DNA of 64,000 nt from Takakia lepidozioides (GCA_030704615.1 CM060732.1:55657053-55721052); one strand, 5' to 3'. Counted from the stretch's first letter, positions 1-10,262 are shown. Numbers and translations: made by a program. Notes: generated by a model from the sequence alone, not told the origin.

Positions 1-378
1 CTCTGCCACATCCTCATCTCCTTCTTCATCTTCTGCTTCAGAAACTGGAGTTCCTGCTTTTGGTGTTCCATGCCAACTTTTATCAAAGATTTCTGTCAAA
101 TCTTTTATCCAAGGATGTACCTCAGATCTTTCACCTCTTGATTGATCTTCTTCCTGTACCAATTCCCTTAATCTTTCTTGCAAAGAAACAGAAGGAGTGG
201 CATCCAACTCTAGTTCTTCCGGTATAGGTGATGCACTTTTTGATCTTGATGGTGTGAGAGGTCCAGATGATTCCCCTATGTCTATTCCTCTCTCCCAAAG
301 ATATGGATAATTAGCTTTCAGATAGCTTTCCCTTTTTAATGAATATCTTTGTCGTCTAGCTTCTCTTTCATCACTCAT
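1..378 (-). CDS. ORF2 of Ty3 copy A (acidic gag-like protein, partial)
   Basis: Starts at ATG 378 and stays open to the left edge, so only the first 126 codons are seen. It is highly charged: an Arg-rich start followed by a Glu/Asp-rich stretch with the conserved run LQERLRELVQEEDQSRGERS. The stop of ORF1 lies about 20 bp upstream, so the two are consecutive ORFs. Copy B has the same protein with an early stop (its reading resumes at 9482). Likely the second part of Gag or a linker to pol; no catalytic motif is visible. Confidence 0.5.
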   Translation of the reverse strand, partial: MSDEREARRQRYSLKRESYLKANYPYLWERGIDIGESSGPLTPSRSKSASPIPEELELDATPSVSLQERLRELVQEEDQSRGERSEVHPWIKDLTEIFDKSWHGTPKAGTPVSEAEDEEGDEDVAE

Positions 379-399
379 GTCCCATGTCTTTCATTTCTT

Positions 400-954
400 T
401 TAATGTGGCAATAACCAAAACTCTCTTCTGTAATATCTCTCGTATATGCCTGGATTTCTTTCAAGCTTCAATGCACCCTTGGCTATACTTGAAGTCTCCG
501 TTACCATATAACCATATGGCAAACAAGTCTGAAAAGCTGTTCTTGGTGTGAGTTTGATCCACAAAATATCCTTTGGAATCCAATTCTTTACCAGTACAAG
601 CTCTTCATGCATATGAGTATAAACATTCACCTTTCTTTCTTCCCAGCCTTCAAACTCTACTCGTTTAATGGATAGCAATGCTATCACATAAACCAATGTT
701 GGTAACCAACGTGCTCTTCCTCTACAGGCTACTGATAAATCTTTATCACTCCTTTCTCCAGACCCCATTCTGGATCAGCATCATGCACTCGTTTAAGAAT
801 ATTTTCTTTACATCCGTCTGGCAATTCCAAGAACCTTTGAAAGAACTGTTTGGACAATCTTTCTTCCTTCGTTTCACAGGGAATTTGATTCACTTCAAAT
901 TCTTTAATGGTCCAACCACCATGATCCCACCAGATGCCTGTCACATCTGGTTGT
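400..954 (-). pseudogene. gag-like ORF1 of Ty3 copy A, frameshifted
   Basis: The first protein after the primer binding site, homologous over its whole length to the intact version at 9675-10220. It lacks a visible zinc knuckle. Its start region reads GTG where copy B has ATG. A one-base loss near 730, just before the conserved CRGRARWLPTLVYV stretch, splits it into two frames, so this copy is broken. Gag identity rests on position right after LTR and PBS; I recognise no named domain. Confidence 0.6.
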
Positions 955-966
955 TCATGTCCCAGT

Positions 967-986
967 TCCCCAGTATGGTCGCCAAA
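967..986 (-). promoter_or_regulatory. Primer binding site of Ty3 copy A
   Basis: Directly after the CA end of the LTR the minus strand reads TT then TGGCGACCATACTGGGGA. This position and form are typical of the tRNA primer site of Athila/Tat-like plant Ty3 elements. The same sequence sits at the same place in copy B (about 10243-10262). Confidence 0.7.
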
Positions 987-2109
987 TGTCGCGCGGCTTT
1001 TACTCACCCATCCCTTCGCTATCCGAGGCGGAAACTCCAAGATAGAAGAGTTGGAAATCTCTAAGTACTCAGCCCGCGCAGAACAATCAGTCATGACCTA
1101 CAGCTAGTGTATCATGGGGGTGTTTCCTATTTGTTTCCCTTTTCGCATTCATCTTAGCTACCTTACCATTGATGATTACGTATTAGTTTCCTTCACTCCT
1201 CCATTCAATCCACAGCTTCACTCAGATCTCTCTACACAGTGTGATTGTATCGTATAAATATCAGATTATGATTTATCAGGTATCAGGCCGAAGCCATTGT
1301 ATCTCTATTCTCCTCTACAATATCCCTACGGCTTTGCATCTAACAAGCATCTACTAATCCTCCTTCATCGTGCTCTCCGATCTCCGCTTCCGCCTGACTC
1401 CCAAGTCCTCCCCGAATAAATGATCTCCTCATAATCCCCGTTCTTCCCTTTATCCTCCTATCCGCGGTTCTAACCGTTTCCCTCTCTAACCGTCGTATGT
1501 GAACTAACATGTTCCCTTCTCTGGTGTTGTTCCCCACAGTCGTTCCCTGTCCTACTCTTCGTTCCCTATTATCGTGACAGCTGTGTCAAGCGGTGACTGG
1601 CTGTGTTTGGCTGTGTCGGGCTGTGACTGGCTGTGTGGCTATGCCGGGCTGTGACTGGCTGTGTGGGCTGTGTCTGCTGTGACGACTGTGACGGGCTGTG
1701 TGGGCTGTGTGGGCTGTGACGACTATGACGGGCTGTGTGGGCTGTGACGGCTGTGACGGGCTGTGTTGGCTGTAACGGCTGTGTGGGCTGTGTGGGCTGT
1801 GACGGCTGTGTGGGCTGTGTGGGCTGTGTCGGCTGTGTCGGGCTGTGTGGGCTGTGTCGGCTGTGTCGGCTGTGTGTGTGGTATGCCGGGCTGTGACTGG
1901 CTGTGTGGCTGTGTCTGCTGTGACGACTGTGACTGGCTGTGTGGGCTGTGTGGGCTGTGACGACTATGACGGGCTGTGTGGGTTGTGTAACCCCCTTCTA
2001 CAGTGCTCTGCTGTCACCCTAAGGTTCCTGTTTGTCTCAGTCTGTGCAAAAATTAAGGGTACCCTACAGATCCCGTATAAGTGTCTAAGTCCCCTACAGT
2101 CCTCTAACA
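987..2109 (-). repeat. 5' LTR of Ty3 copy A (1123 bp) with internal minisatellite
   Basis: Long terminal repeat with TG...CA ends in minus-strand sense. It is longer than the copies at 10263-11114 (852 bp) and 29161-30173 (1013 bp), mainly because of a run of units like GGGCTGTGTC and GGCTGTGACG between about 1580 and 1985. The block near 2057-2105 (reverse complement of AAATTAAGGGTACCC and what follows) is strongly conserved in all three LTRs. Confidence 0.8.
1575..1985 (+). repeat. Minisatellite of about 10-bp units inside an LTR
   Basis: About 40 units of a 9-10 bp motif (GGCTGTGTCG, GGCTGTGACG, GGCTGTGTGG) in direct tandem. The same motif is present, in fewer units, in the LTRs at about 10817-10990 and 29780-30040. 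Short ORFs rich in Val, Ala and Cys through this stretch are products of the repeat and not genes. Confidence 0.9.
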
Positions 2110-2584
2110 GGAGGGCCGTGAGGTGTATGGCTTTGAAGCATTTATGGATGGAAATGATAGAGAGATTAAAGTTATTGTGAAGTTCAGAGATGCTGGCATT
2201 GTGGATGCCCCCTCTGGTGCCGGCAGTGATGATAATGAGGGGAAATGTGCCCCATCCCCTCCGGTGGATAGCAAGAATGAGTGACGGATATTTTTGGCGT
2301 TTTTCGAGGATGGAGGAGCAGGGGAAGCGGTCATGGCATAATGTGAATTCTAAGAAGTGTATGGTAATGGCGGGGAACGGGGTAGAGGTGGTGGGGCATT
2401 GATGGGGAGCCCCTGGACTCTGAGGATATCCGGACAGAGGCGGGAATGGCATGTACATGATGTGGGACAGATACATGGGAGTAGCCACGTAGGTACCGTG
2501 TGGTCTGGGGGCCAACCTTGGTAGGTGCCCGCATTGATGAGTGAGAACCAACGAGTTTCATTACGTCGTTGTATCATCACCAAC

Positions 2585-2827
2585 AAACGTAAGCTTGAAT
2601 CTAACCCTACAACAATATTCTAGTCACCCCTGGGGGAACCGCCCCTCCCCTCCCCCTCCCCCTCCCCCCTTGCCACCCACAACCATACCTCACCGGCACA
2701 TAACGCACTCACACCTCTGGTTATTCGGTGTCCAACCAGGACACCTATTTTATTATAAGGCCCACCCCCGTCATGGGGCAGTAGCCGAAAAGTGAAGTGG
2801 CTCTTAGTTACGCCGGCTTGGCCGGAG

Positions 2828-2877
<50 letters not shown>
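2585..2877 (+). mobile_element. 5'-truncated LINE 3' tail nested in the older LINE
   Basis: A plus-strand copy of the LINE 3' end, recognised from the copy ending at 35885: both have GGCCCACCCCCG...GTAGCCG, AGTGGCTCTTAGTTACGCCGG and then a pyrimidine tail. Here the tail has grown into a CT microsatellite (2829-2877). It interrupts the minus-strand LINE; flanks TACGTCGTTGTA (left) and TATGTCGTGGTA (right) look like a 12-bp target-site duplicate with two changes. Confidence 0.7.
2829..2877 (+). repeat. CT dinucleotide microsatellite
   Basis: About 24 CT units directly following the LINE 3' end ACGCCGGCTTGGCCGGAGTCTT. It probably grew from the element's own pyrimidine tail. The Arg-Glu run read on the minus strand is an artefact of this repeat. 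Confidence 0.95.
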
Positions 2878-2879
<2 letters not shown>

Positions 2880-3725
2880 GTCGTGGTAGGAGTTTGTGGA
2901 TGTGCCATACAGCGTGGTTGTGTCGAGTACAAAGCCCGTGAATGACTGGGTGGGGGCATTTGCTAAGAAGGTGGAGCCAGGTATCATGTGTGGCATGGAT
3001 GTGGGAGCACATAGGGCAGTTTGGTGAGGGGTATATGGCAGGCCAGAAGGTGTGTTTGCGTTGGTGGCCCATGTACTGGGCTTATTGGAATTTAAGGGTC
3101 TGTCGTATTTGAGCGTCTGATGCAGCTTTGGTGTGTCAGAAGTGGCTGGAGAGTTTGTGGTGGAGTACATTGGAGAGGGTCCATTTGTGGGAGATAGTAT
3201 GAGTGGGGCTGGGGCCGGGGTCGCTAAAGTCCATGCTTTGAGATTAGTGGGTAGTCGGGCGGTGGGGTTGCGTGTTGGTGGATGGAACGGAGTAACATGG
3301 ATATCGGAAAGTAGACGATTGAGATGAGCGGGGAAGTCGAAGGGTATGGGGGGGCATGAGGCAGCTTGGACAAGCAGAATTAGAGTTAAAGTAGTTTCCT
3401 TGTGGCGGAGGTATTTTGGGAATGGTAGGTTGTTTGCGCAGCGAAGATGGTTGGGTTCAATAGTGGCTAATGGTATCACTTCTGGAGGAAAGTTGTAGAA
3501 GAGGATGTTGGTGGTCAGGTGAACTTTGTTGTGTAAGAATGAGAATAGTGGAGGCGGAGGGGGAGAAGTGGGCGGCGAGGCGCGCCCATAGAAGAGCCTC
3601 ACGTGTGAGGGGCCCGGGAGGTGGGTGCGCAAGGCCACCGCCGGACCAAGAGTGTTGGGTAGCGGGGCCCAATGCTTCGAATACACAGTTTCGGGGGTGC
3701 GGGCTGGCGTAAGAAGAAAGCTCAA
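2880..3725 (-). pseudogene. LINE C-terminal coding region lacking RNase H
   Basis: Matches the plus-strand copy at 33680-35100 in order: ATQHSWSGGGLAHPP near 3640, then QTLKYDRPL near 3110, then the Cys/His segment CPMCSHIHATHDTW near 3020. The RNase H stretch present in the other copy (about 34230-34350) is absent here, so this copy has an internal deletion of about 0.6 kb. Readings shift between frames. Confidence 0.65.
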
Positions 3726-4233
3726 GGGGGCATGTAAGTGGGCTGGAGTAGTATAAGTGGATCAGCTAGAATGTAGAGATGAGGAATTTGAGGATGTCGG
3801 AGGGTATAGTGCTATGGGTATATGCTTGAGCTAGTTTATCGGGGGTGTGGGGTTTTTTTGTGGGGGTATCGCGTAAATATCGGTCACAAACCAGCAGACC
3901 TCAGTGGCGAAGTCTTGTTTAGGGGGCCATAACAGGATGGTATGAGGAGGCGTCATATCTATCCCAGAGCCAGATGAACCTAACATTAGAGATAGAGTCG
4001 GTAAAGTGACCGTTACGTGTGTAGATTTGGGATGTCAGGCGTCTAGGGCATATAATGGGGGAGATTTGGTTAATATCTTTGTCAGGGTTGCATTCAGAGG
4101 CGTGTATATGAATATGTGGAGCGTTCAAGGGGTACGGATGTAGCGAACATCTATTGCTTGGGTTTGAGAGACATGATGTTTATGGGTGTGTGCTAAGTAA
4201 TTGGTGTTAGTTGTTTTGTAGAAGGTGATAAGG

Positions 4234-5737
4234 GGGAATGCTTGCACGTGAGCCTGTGAACGCGTGAGGAGCCCAGCCAGGCTCACGCCACGTCAGCAAG
4301 GTTTCCCACGTGCAGGACCTAATTCCGTGGATGTCACCTATTTCCGCGGAACTGTAGGCGACTACCATGCCCCAGATTTTCCAACTTTATTTTCCGAGAA
4401 ATCTCTTCCCTCATCCAAATCTTGGTCGGATGAGAAATCACGGGTGGTTTGTGGATGGTTTTTGTCCATGGGCACAGGATATTTCAGAGAGTAAAATGTC
4501 CTGTTGCGTAATGAACACGGAGGAGAATGAGTTTGTTCTAACGAAGTTCCTTCCCCCCAATTCACATCCACTTTTCAGTGATAGACGTTCTCCAGACAAA
4601 ACACCAGGAAATCCCTGAAACGTCTTTGCGGTTTATGAAAAAACATGGTATAGAACAGGTTGGCAAGACTTGCAATGCAAGACACGAAACGAAGAACAAT
4701 AGGGCCAGCAACCATACAAAAAACAAAAAACAGTCCTGAAAAAAAGATGTTTCCATTTCTCAAATCAAGGTTGCGTCAATGGAAGGTTGCGTCAATGCAA
4801 GGTTGATTTGCATCAACCTCCCAAGAAAAAAAAAAAAAACTTCAAAAAATGATGTTTTCATTTCTCAAATCAAGCTTGCGTCAACGCAAGGTTGATTTGC
4901 ATCACCACCCTAGGAAGGGAAAAAAAATAAAAAAAATAAAAATCTTTAAAAAAAATGCTTTCATTTCTCAAATCAAGGTTGCATCAACGCAAGGTTGATT
5001 TGCATCACCCCCCATGAATTGAAAATATTTTAAAAAAAGGAAAAATAAAAAAAGATGTTTTCATTTCTCAAATCAATGTTGTGTCAATGCTGATTTGCAT
5101 CAAACCCCACGAGAGAATTTTAAGGGGAAAAAAAAAAAAAAAAAAAAAACCTTAAAAAAAAGATGCTTTCATTTCTCAAATCAAGGTTGCGTCAACGCAA
5201 GGTTGATTTGCATCAACCCCCTAGGCAGAAAAATAAATAAATAAATAAAAATTATGCTTTCATTTCTCAAATCAATGTTGCGTCAACGCAAGATTGATTT
5301 GCATCACCCCCCAGGGAGAAAAACAATAATTTTTTTTTTAAAATAAAAAAAAATCATATGTCTGTCGGTGTATATCACATCATCAATCACGTTGTGCTTA
5401 CGTCTACCATTTGTTGCATTCGTTCCTCAAACTCATTTGTTCATTTGCGAACACATCAAGTCACATTCACAAATGAACATTCTCGGAAATCAACCTCGTG
5501 TTAACACAAGGTTGATCTCTGTGGACGCCCTAAACCCTAAACCTATCTCACCTCCAGATGGTGAAATCCCACAGTTATAGGCTCAACGGTTATAGGCCCA
5601 CCATCTTTGTGGTGATGTGACACGACCTTGGGTGGGCTCACGCCACATCAGCACCAACGCCACGTCAGCGCTGTGAGCGTAGGCTCGCGCCACATCACCA
5701 TTGTGTGAACGTACGCTCACGCGGTAGCGTCGTTAAT
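4234..5737. mobile_element. 1.5 kb non-autonomous insert, possibly hAT-like, with 8-bp TSD
   Basis: The octamer TGATAAGG stands at both borders (4226-4233 and 5738-5745), and the LINE reading frame is restored when the insert and one octamer are taken out. The subterminal parts on both sides are rich in GTGAGC and CCACGTCAGC motifs in opposite senses, so the ends are loosely inverted, but terminal inverted repeats are weak. No transposase is present. An 8-bp duplication is typical of hAT elements; the class is inferred from that alone. Confidence 0.5.
4738..5320 (+). repeat. Six-copy minisatellite of about 90-110 bp with palindromic core
   Basis: Units begin near 4748, 4850, 4955, 5055, 5163 and 5255. 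Each has TTTCATTTCTCAAATCAA, then an imperfect palindrome built on TTGCGTCAACGCAA flanked by CAAATCAA and TTGATTTG, then GCATCACCCCCC and an A-rich spacer of variable length. Each unit could form a hairpin of about 34 nt. The array lies wholly within the 4234-5737 insert. Confidence 0.85.
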
Positions 5738-7157
5738 TGATAAGGAGACTGCGGTTGTGAGTAGGGCCGCAGTCGTCATGGGTTCCAAAGAGGTCAACTT
5801 CGATCTGTCATGTGTTATTAGTTGCAAGAAAACCTACCCATTTACATAGGTAATATGCGTCAACACAGGTGGCGTCGTGTATGTCAAGGGAGGTTTGAGT
5901 CTTGATGCCGAGAATAACTTCAATGACGAAGGCATCGGGGTGGTTGGGGTTGGCTAGGCAGGGGGAAAGAGGGGGGGTAGGGGGATTTAGAGGGTGGGGG
6001 AAAATTTGCTCATGGCAATTATCGGGGATGCGGGGATGCGGGGATGCGGGGGGGGGGGGGGAGAAGCAGGGGGGTGAGAATCGGGGAGAGGGTGCTCCAG
6101 AGTGTTATGGGAGGTCATAAGCTACTGTAGTATTGAGGGGGCTGGGGCCGTTCTGAATTCTGGGAAGTGGTCTTGCTTGTTATGGGGGAAGAGTAGGCAT
6201 GGTAGGTCACAGTCGAGGGTACACGAGGCTATCTGGTGACAAAATAGAAATCGGAGATGAAATAGGTATCTGCGTGTTTTGATGGTAGCACGGGAGTGTT
6301 TCAGGGTAAATTGGTTAGGGGTGAGCAGCCGGTTCCCTGTGGCAGTGGTAAGCTGGGTGAGAGTAGAAATATGACGTGCCTTAATGTAGGCAAGGACAAG
6401 TTTCTTTTCACGGGGGTGACTAGTTTCAAATTGTGAGAAGAATGGGCTGCTGAGCCACAAGTGAGATATGGAGTTGGGGTATCCGGAGAGGTCGGTTTGA
6501 ATGCTGATTTTCAATTGGCGTAGGATGAATAGCGTGCGGGCGGTGGGGGAGTGGAGGCAGGATTGGGGGTGGAGAGTAGGGAGGGAATACAAGCCATTAT
6601 ATTTAAACGCGAAGTGTTTAAGGAGTCCTCGGAAGATTAGTCTGAGGCAGCCTGGGTCGTTAAAAACCTCTATAAGTTGTGAGCCGAGGGTGCGGGCGTA
6701 TGAGATGATCAGGGGGCTAGAACCAATCCGAAAACTGTCATGTGGGAGTTGGGTAAGAACGTTAGGGGTGCTGGTGGGTAGGCCACAAATGCATTTGGCG
6801 AGTTGGATAATATTGGTATCGAGTATTTTGATATCCGATATAGAGAAGGGGACCGCGTGAAATGCGTATTGGATTTGAGGGTTGAGAACTCTTTGGATGA
6901 TAGTTAGTTTAGGGCGGATGGAGATCCGGGCGTTGAGTAGAGTTAAACTCTTATGGGTTAGTTTGGAAAGAGTGATGCTCCTTTGTATATGCCAGGTTAG
7001 TGATGGGACCGATTGTATGGATAAATAAGTGTATGATTCATCCGGACCTTAAAAAAAAAAGATTTTTGTTGATAGTGCAGATGGAGCATGCAATGGGATA
7101 CTTTCGTGGATTTTGTGAGCTTACTGCCGTGGGTAGCGACAGTGACCACACATTTAT
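5738..7157 (-). pseudogene. LINE post-RT coding region, degraded
   Basis: Continuation of the LINE polyprotein downstream of the RT core, in several frames. The first residues (RLNKCVVTVATHGSKL) follow on from the RT fragment once the CACTA element is removed. A 156-codon open stretch covers 6122-6592. Near 5760-5800 the reading VDLFGTHDDCGPTHNRS leads into the sequence left of 4234 across the next insert. No separate named domain is visible. Two G-rich runs (about 6021-6062) are of low complexity. Confidence 0.5.
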
Positions 7158-7160
7158 TGA

Positions 7161-8460
7161 CACTACTACGTTTAGGGGGGGTTTGCGACGCCAAGACCCC
7201 GGGCGCGCCGGATGCGCCGACCCCCCTGCGACTGCAGCGTCGCACAGACGCTCGGACGACGTTGTGGCATCTTGTGATGCCATGCCGTCGCCGGAAAGGG
7301 GCCTGACCCCATTCCCCTGCCAACGCACTGGGGGGTTGCGACGCCCTGGCGTCGCAACAATTTACTGCGACGCCGGGGAATCGCAACGAGGCATCGCAGC
7401 CCAGCGACGCTTTTGCGACGGCCGGGTGCTCCTGTGACAGCGGGGAATCGCAATGCTATCGCAAAAAAAAAAAAAAAAAAAAACCCCGTTTTTTTTTTTT
7501 TTTTTTTTTTTGTTTGCGATTCTCCGCCGTCGCAGGAGCGCTCGGCCGTCGCTGGGGCTGCGGCGCTGCGATTCCCCGGCGTCCTGGGGGCGTCGCGGAA
7601 AATTGAATCCGGGAGTAGATTGTAGAGCACAATGGGCTTGGCATCCTCAGACTATAGCCATTGTCCAATAATAAGTTGCAATGCAGCTTTGCAAAACTTA
7701 AGCCATTGATAGATATTTGTTCTTGAAGAACTCTGGGGACAAGTCTCGGTGCAAGTTCCAGCTGTGAGAGCTCCTATAGAGTACGCATAATCTGCAACAC
7801 AATGATATGATTGAGATAGTGGTAGTCACTAGGAGCTAACTCTTGATATGTATATATATACTTGGACTGCTTTTGTGATACATAGATGTATTATAGATTT
7901 GTTGGTTAGTGTGCACTGTCTTAGAAATGTTATAATGTGGAGGTCCTAGGTTCAAATATGCATTGCCTAATATATGTAGAACAATGCATGAACTGCCATT
8001 GGACAAAACCGGAGTCAATGGTCAACGCCGAGTCAATGGTCAACTAGTTTTTGAAATTCAAAATTCAAATTCAAATTTTCCCACCTAAATTCAAATGTAC
8101 CCCTCTACTGTGACGTCTGGGGGTCGCATTTACGACCCCCGGACGTCCCTAATGCGACGTCGCAGATTTATTTTTATTTTTATTTTTATTTTTTTATTTT
8201 TTTATTTTTCCGGCGATGCCTGGACATCGCAAGTCGCGCCGGCGCCGCGGCCGAGGGGTTTGTGATTCCCCGACGACGTTAATTAGCGACGTTCCGGGAG
8301 CGACGTCGCTGCGATGTCTCTTCGACTACGACGTCTCTGTGATTTCCCGACGTCGCAAAATGCCCCCGACGCGCCCCGGGCGTCGTAGAGTATTTCCGTC
8401 GCTAATCGCGGTGGTTGGAGGTCGCTGGGGCATCGCTAACCCCCCCTAAACGTAGTAGTG
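7161..8460. mobile_element. Non-autonomous CACTA element, 1.3 kb, GCGACG-rich
   Basis: Terminal inverted repeats are CACTACTACGTTTAGGGGGG at the left end and its reverse complement at the right end. The 3-bp duplication TGA (7158-7160 and 8461-8463) is as expected of CACTA elements. It interrupts the LINE RT gene; the protein reads through when it is removed. Both subterminal regions are packed with GCGACG/CGTCGC motifs in both senses. No transposase is present. The interior (about 7850-8050) is shared with the relative at 36462-37460. Confidence 0.92.
7461..7512. repeat. A-run/T-run hairpin
   Basis: About 20 A, then CCCCG, then about 22 T, inside the CACTA element. It is a near perfect palindrome with a 5-base loop, and is flanked by GCGACG motifs of opposite sense that lengthen the possible stem. 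Confidence 0.85.
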
Positions 8461-8463
8461 TGA

Positions 8464-9110
8464 GTCTTAGTTCTATACCAAACCATTGATTAAAGCGAGA
8501 TAATTTGTCAACCTGTCGGTTGAGGTGCTGAGATGTATGTGCTAAAATAGCAAGGTCGTCAGCATATGCTGCCGTTGAGATTTCATTGGAGGAGGTTTTA
8601 TAGTGATAGCCTAAGTTACCTCGGGCAAACCATCGTAAGAGAGGTTCTAGAAAGATGATGAATAGGTAGGGGCTCAGAGTGTTCCTTTCGATGGTACCAG
8701 GAAGGATGGGAATAGGGGGGGTGGAGCCATAGCAGGAGCCTGTGTATTTAGTGGTGCTATTGGTGTAAATGTTCCCGATGAGTTGGATGACATCTACAGG
8801 GTAGCCCATGTCCGCCATGATGGCATGTAGACGTGGGTGGTCCATCGAGCCAAAGGCGTTTTTGAAGTCAATGTAGAGGAGGTAGATATCTTGTTTGGTA
8901 AGTTTGGCGTCTTCTAGGGCAGATAAGACATATTGGATTTGTCTGGTGGTGCTACGCGTTGCGCGGAAGCCTTCCCAGGGGTCGCTTAAAATACGGTGTT
9001 GTTCGCCATAGGAAAATAGCATCGTGGTGAGGGTGCTAGTGAATAGTTTGTAGATAGTGTTAGCGAGGGCAATGGATCTGTAATTACTGAGGTCGGTGGG
9101 TTCGCCTTTT
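8464..9110 (-). pseudogene. LINE reverse transcriptase fragment
   Basis: Reverse transcriptase core of a non-LTR element. In order it shows the stretch around DLSNYRSIALANTIYKL, the FRATRSTTRQ region, the first catalytic block LYIDFKNAFGSMDH, and the second catalytic block AYADDLAI near 8550-8575. These are the usual RT motifs with the metal-binding Asp pair. Coding breaks off at 8464 where the CACTA element is inserted and picks up again at 7157 with the CVVTVATHGSKLTKS stretch. The N-terminal endonuclease is not in the window. Confidence 0.85.
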
Positions 9111-9117
9111 TAAAATG

Positions 9118-9655
9118 GTTGTAGTCTCAACCTCAGCTGTTGGGTCTACTTCTTCATACTCTTCCTCTTCCAATTTCTTCTCTCTATTTTCATCCTCCAA
9201 GTTCTGCCCTTGGGTTTCTTCTTCACTCATGTAACTCAACTGCAATGGTGTTGGAGAGTCTGAACTCTCCGTTGGCTCTGCCACATCCTCTCCTCCTTCT
9301 TCACCTTCCGCTTCAGAAACTGGAGTTCCTTCTTTTGGTGTTCCATGCCAACTCTTATCAAAGATTTCTGTCAAATCTTTTATCCAGGGATGTACCTCAG
9401 ATCTTTCACCTCGTGATTGATCTTCTTCCCGTACCAATTCCCTTAATCTTTCTTGCAAAGAAAAAGAAGGAGTGACATCCATCTCTAGTTCTCCCGGTAT
9501 GGGTGATGTACTTTCTGATCTTAATGGTGTGAGAGGTCCAGATGATTCCCCTATGTCTATTCCTCTCTCCCAAAGATATAGATAATTAGCTTTCAGATAG
9601 CTTTCTCTTTTTGCTGAATATCTCTGGCGTCTAGCTTCTCTTCAATCACTCATGT
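9118..9655 (-). pseudogene. ORF2 of Ty3 copy B, broken
   Basis: Homologue of the acidic ORF2 at 1-378. The start ATG near 9655 is followed after two codons by TGA, and the frame is open again from 9482 (LQERLRELVREEDQSRGERS). It ends with a Glu-rich tail (EEEEYEEVDPTAEVETTT) and is truncated at the LINE junction. Confidence 0.5.
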
Positions 9656-9674
9656 CCCATGTCTTTCATTTCTT

Positions 9675-10220
9675 TTAATGTGGCAATAACCAAAACTCTC
9701 TTCTGTAATATCTCTCATATATGCCTGGGTTTCTTTCAAGCTTCAATGCACCCTTGGCTATACTAGAAGTCTCCGTTACCATATAACCATATGGCAAACA
9801 AGTCTGGAAAGCTGTTCTTGGTGTGAGTTTGATCCACAAAATATCCTTTGGAATCCAATTCTTTACCAGTACAAGCTCTTCATGCATATGAGTATAAACA
9901 TTCACCTTTCTTTCCTCCCAGCCTTCAAACTCTACTCGCTTAATGGATAGCAAAGCTATCACATAAACCAGTGTTGGTAACCAACGTGCTCTTCCTCTAC
10001 AGGCCACCTGATAAATCTTTATCACTCTTTTCTCCAGACCCCATTCAGGGTCAGCATCATGCACTCTCTTAAGAATGTTTTCTTTACAACCGTCTGGCAA
10101 TTCCAAGAACCTCTGAAAGAATCGTTTGGACAATCTTTCCTTCTCAGTTTCACAAGGAATTTGATTCACATCAAATTCTTTAATTCTCCAACCACCATGA
10201 TCCCACCAGATGCCTGTCAT
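9675..10220 (-). CDS. gag-like ORF1 of Ty3 copy B
   Basis: An intact 181-codon ORF beginning at ATG 10220 (MTGIWWDHGGW). A longer reading to 10316 would start inside the LTR, so I prefer the start after the primer site. It contains conserved blocks EFDVNQIPCETEKERLS, LPDGCKENILKRVHDADPEWG and CRGRARWLPTLVYV. Copy A has the same protein with one frameshift. Position after LTR and PBS argues for a capsid role; no CCHC knuckle is seen, so the function is inferred from place only. Confidence 0.55.
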   Translation of the reverse strand: MTGIWWDHGGWRIKEFDVNQIPCETEKERLSKRFFQRFLELPDGCKENILKRVHDADPEWGLEKRVIKIYQVACRGRARWLPTLVYVIALLSIKRVEFEGWEERKVNVYTHMHEELVLVKNWIPKDILWIKLTPRTAFQTCLPYGYMVTETSSIAKGALKLERNPGIYERYYRREFWLLPH

Positions 10221-10262
10221 ATCTGGTTGTTCATGACCCAGTTCCCCAGTATGGTCGCCAAA

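Larger units (their letters stand above)
1..2109 (-). mobile_element. Ty3/gypsy element, 5' end (LTR, PBS, gag-like ORFs); copy A
   Basis: Read on the minus strand, this is the 5' end of an LTR retrotransposon that runs off the left edge. The LTR starts TGTTAGAGG at 2109 and ends CGCGACA at 987. A primer binding site of the TGGCGACC...GGGGA type follows, then a gag-like ORF. The LTR borders were set by comparing three copies: copy B (10263-11114) shares LTR, PBS and gag, while the 3' LTR at 29161-30173 stops matching exactly at the same CGACA end and is preceded by a polypurine tract. The right flank (2110 onward) is LINE coding sequence, so this element probably inserted into that LINE. Confidence 0.8.
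2110..9115 (-). mobile_element. Non-LTR retrotransposon (LINE), minus strand, multiply interrupted
   Basis: Pieces of one LINE polyprotein lie in order on the minus strand: reverse transcriptase (9110-8464), post-RT region (7157-5738 and 4233-3730), a segment with CPMC...H...H residues (about 3075-2880) and the C-terminus (about 2585-2110). The pieces join in sense across the inserts at 7161-8460, 4234-5737 and about 2585-2877 when each insert and one target-site duplicate are removed. The second copy at 33668-35885 confirms the order and shows that the RNase H segment is missing here. The 5' end is cut off at the junction with Ty3 copy B. Frameshifts are many; the copy is dead. Confidence 0.75.

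Noticed and set aside
1763-2180. Open reading frames rich in Val, Ala, Cys and Gly
   Set aside because: They are the translation of a 10-bp minisatellite inside an LTR and are open in several frames at once.
2620-3072. ORF with a long Arg-Glu run
   Set aside because: It crosses a CT microsatellite and the border of a nested LINE; only its first part is LINE coding sequence.
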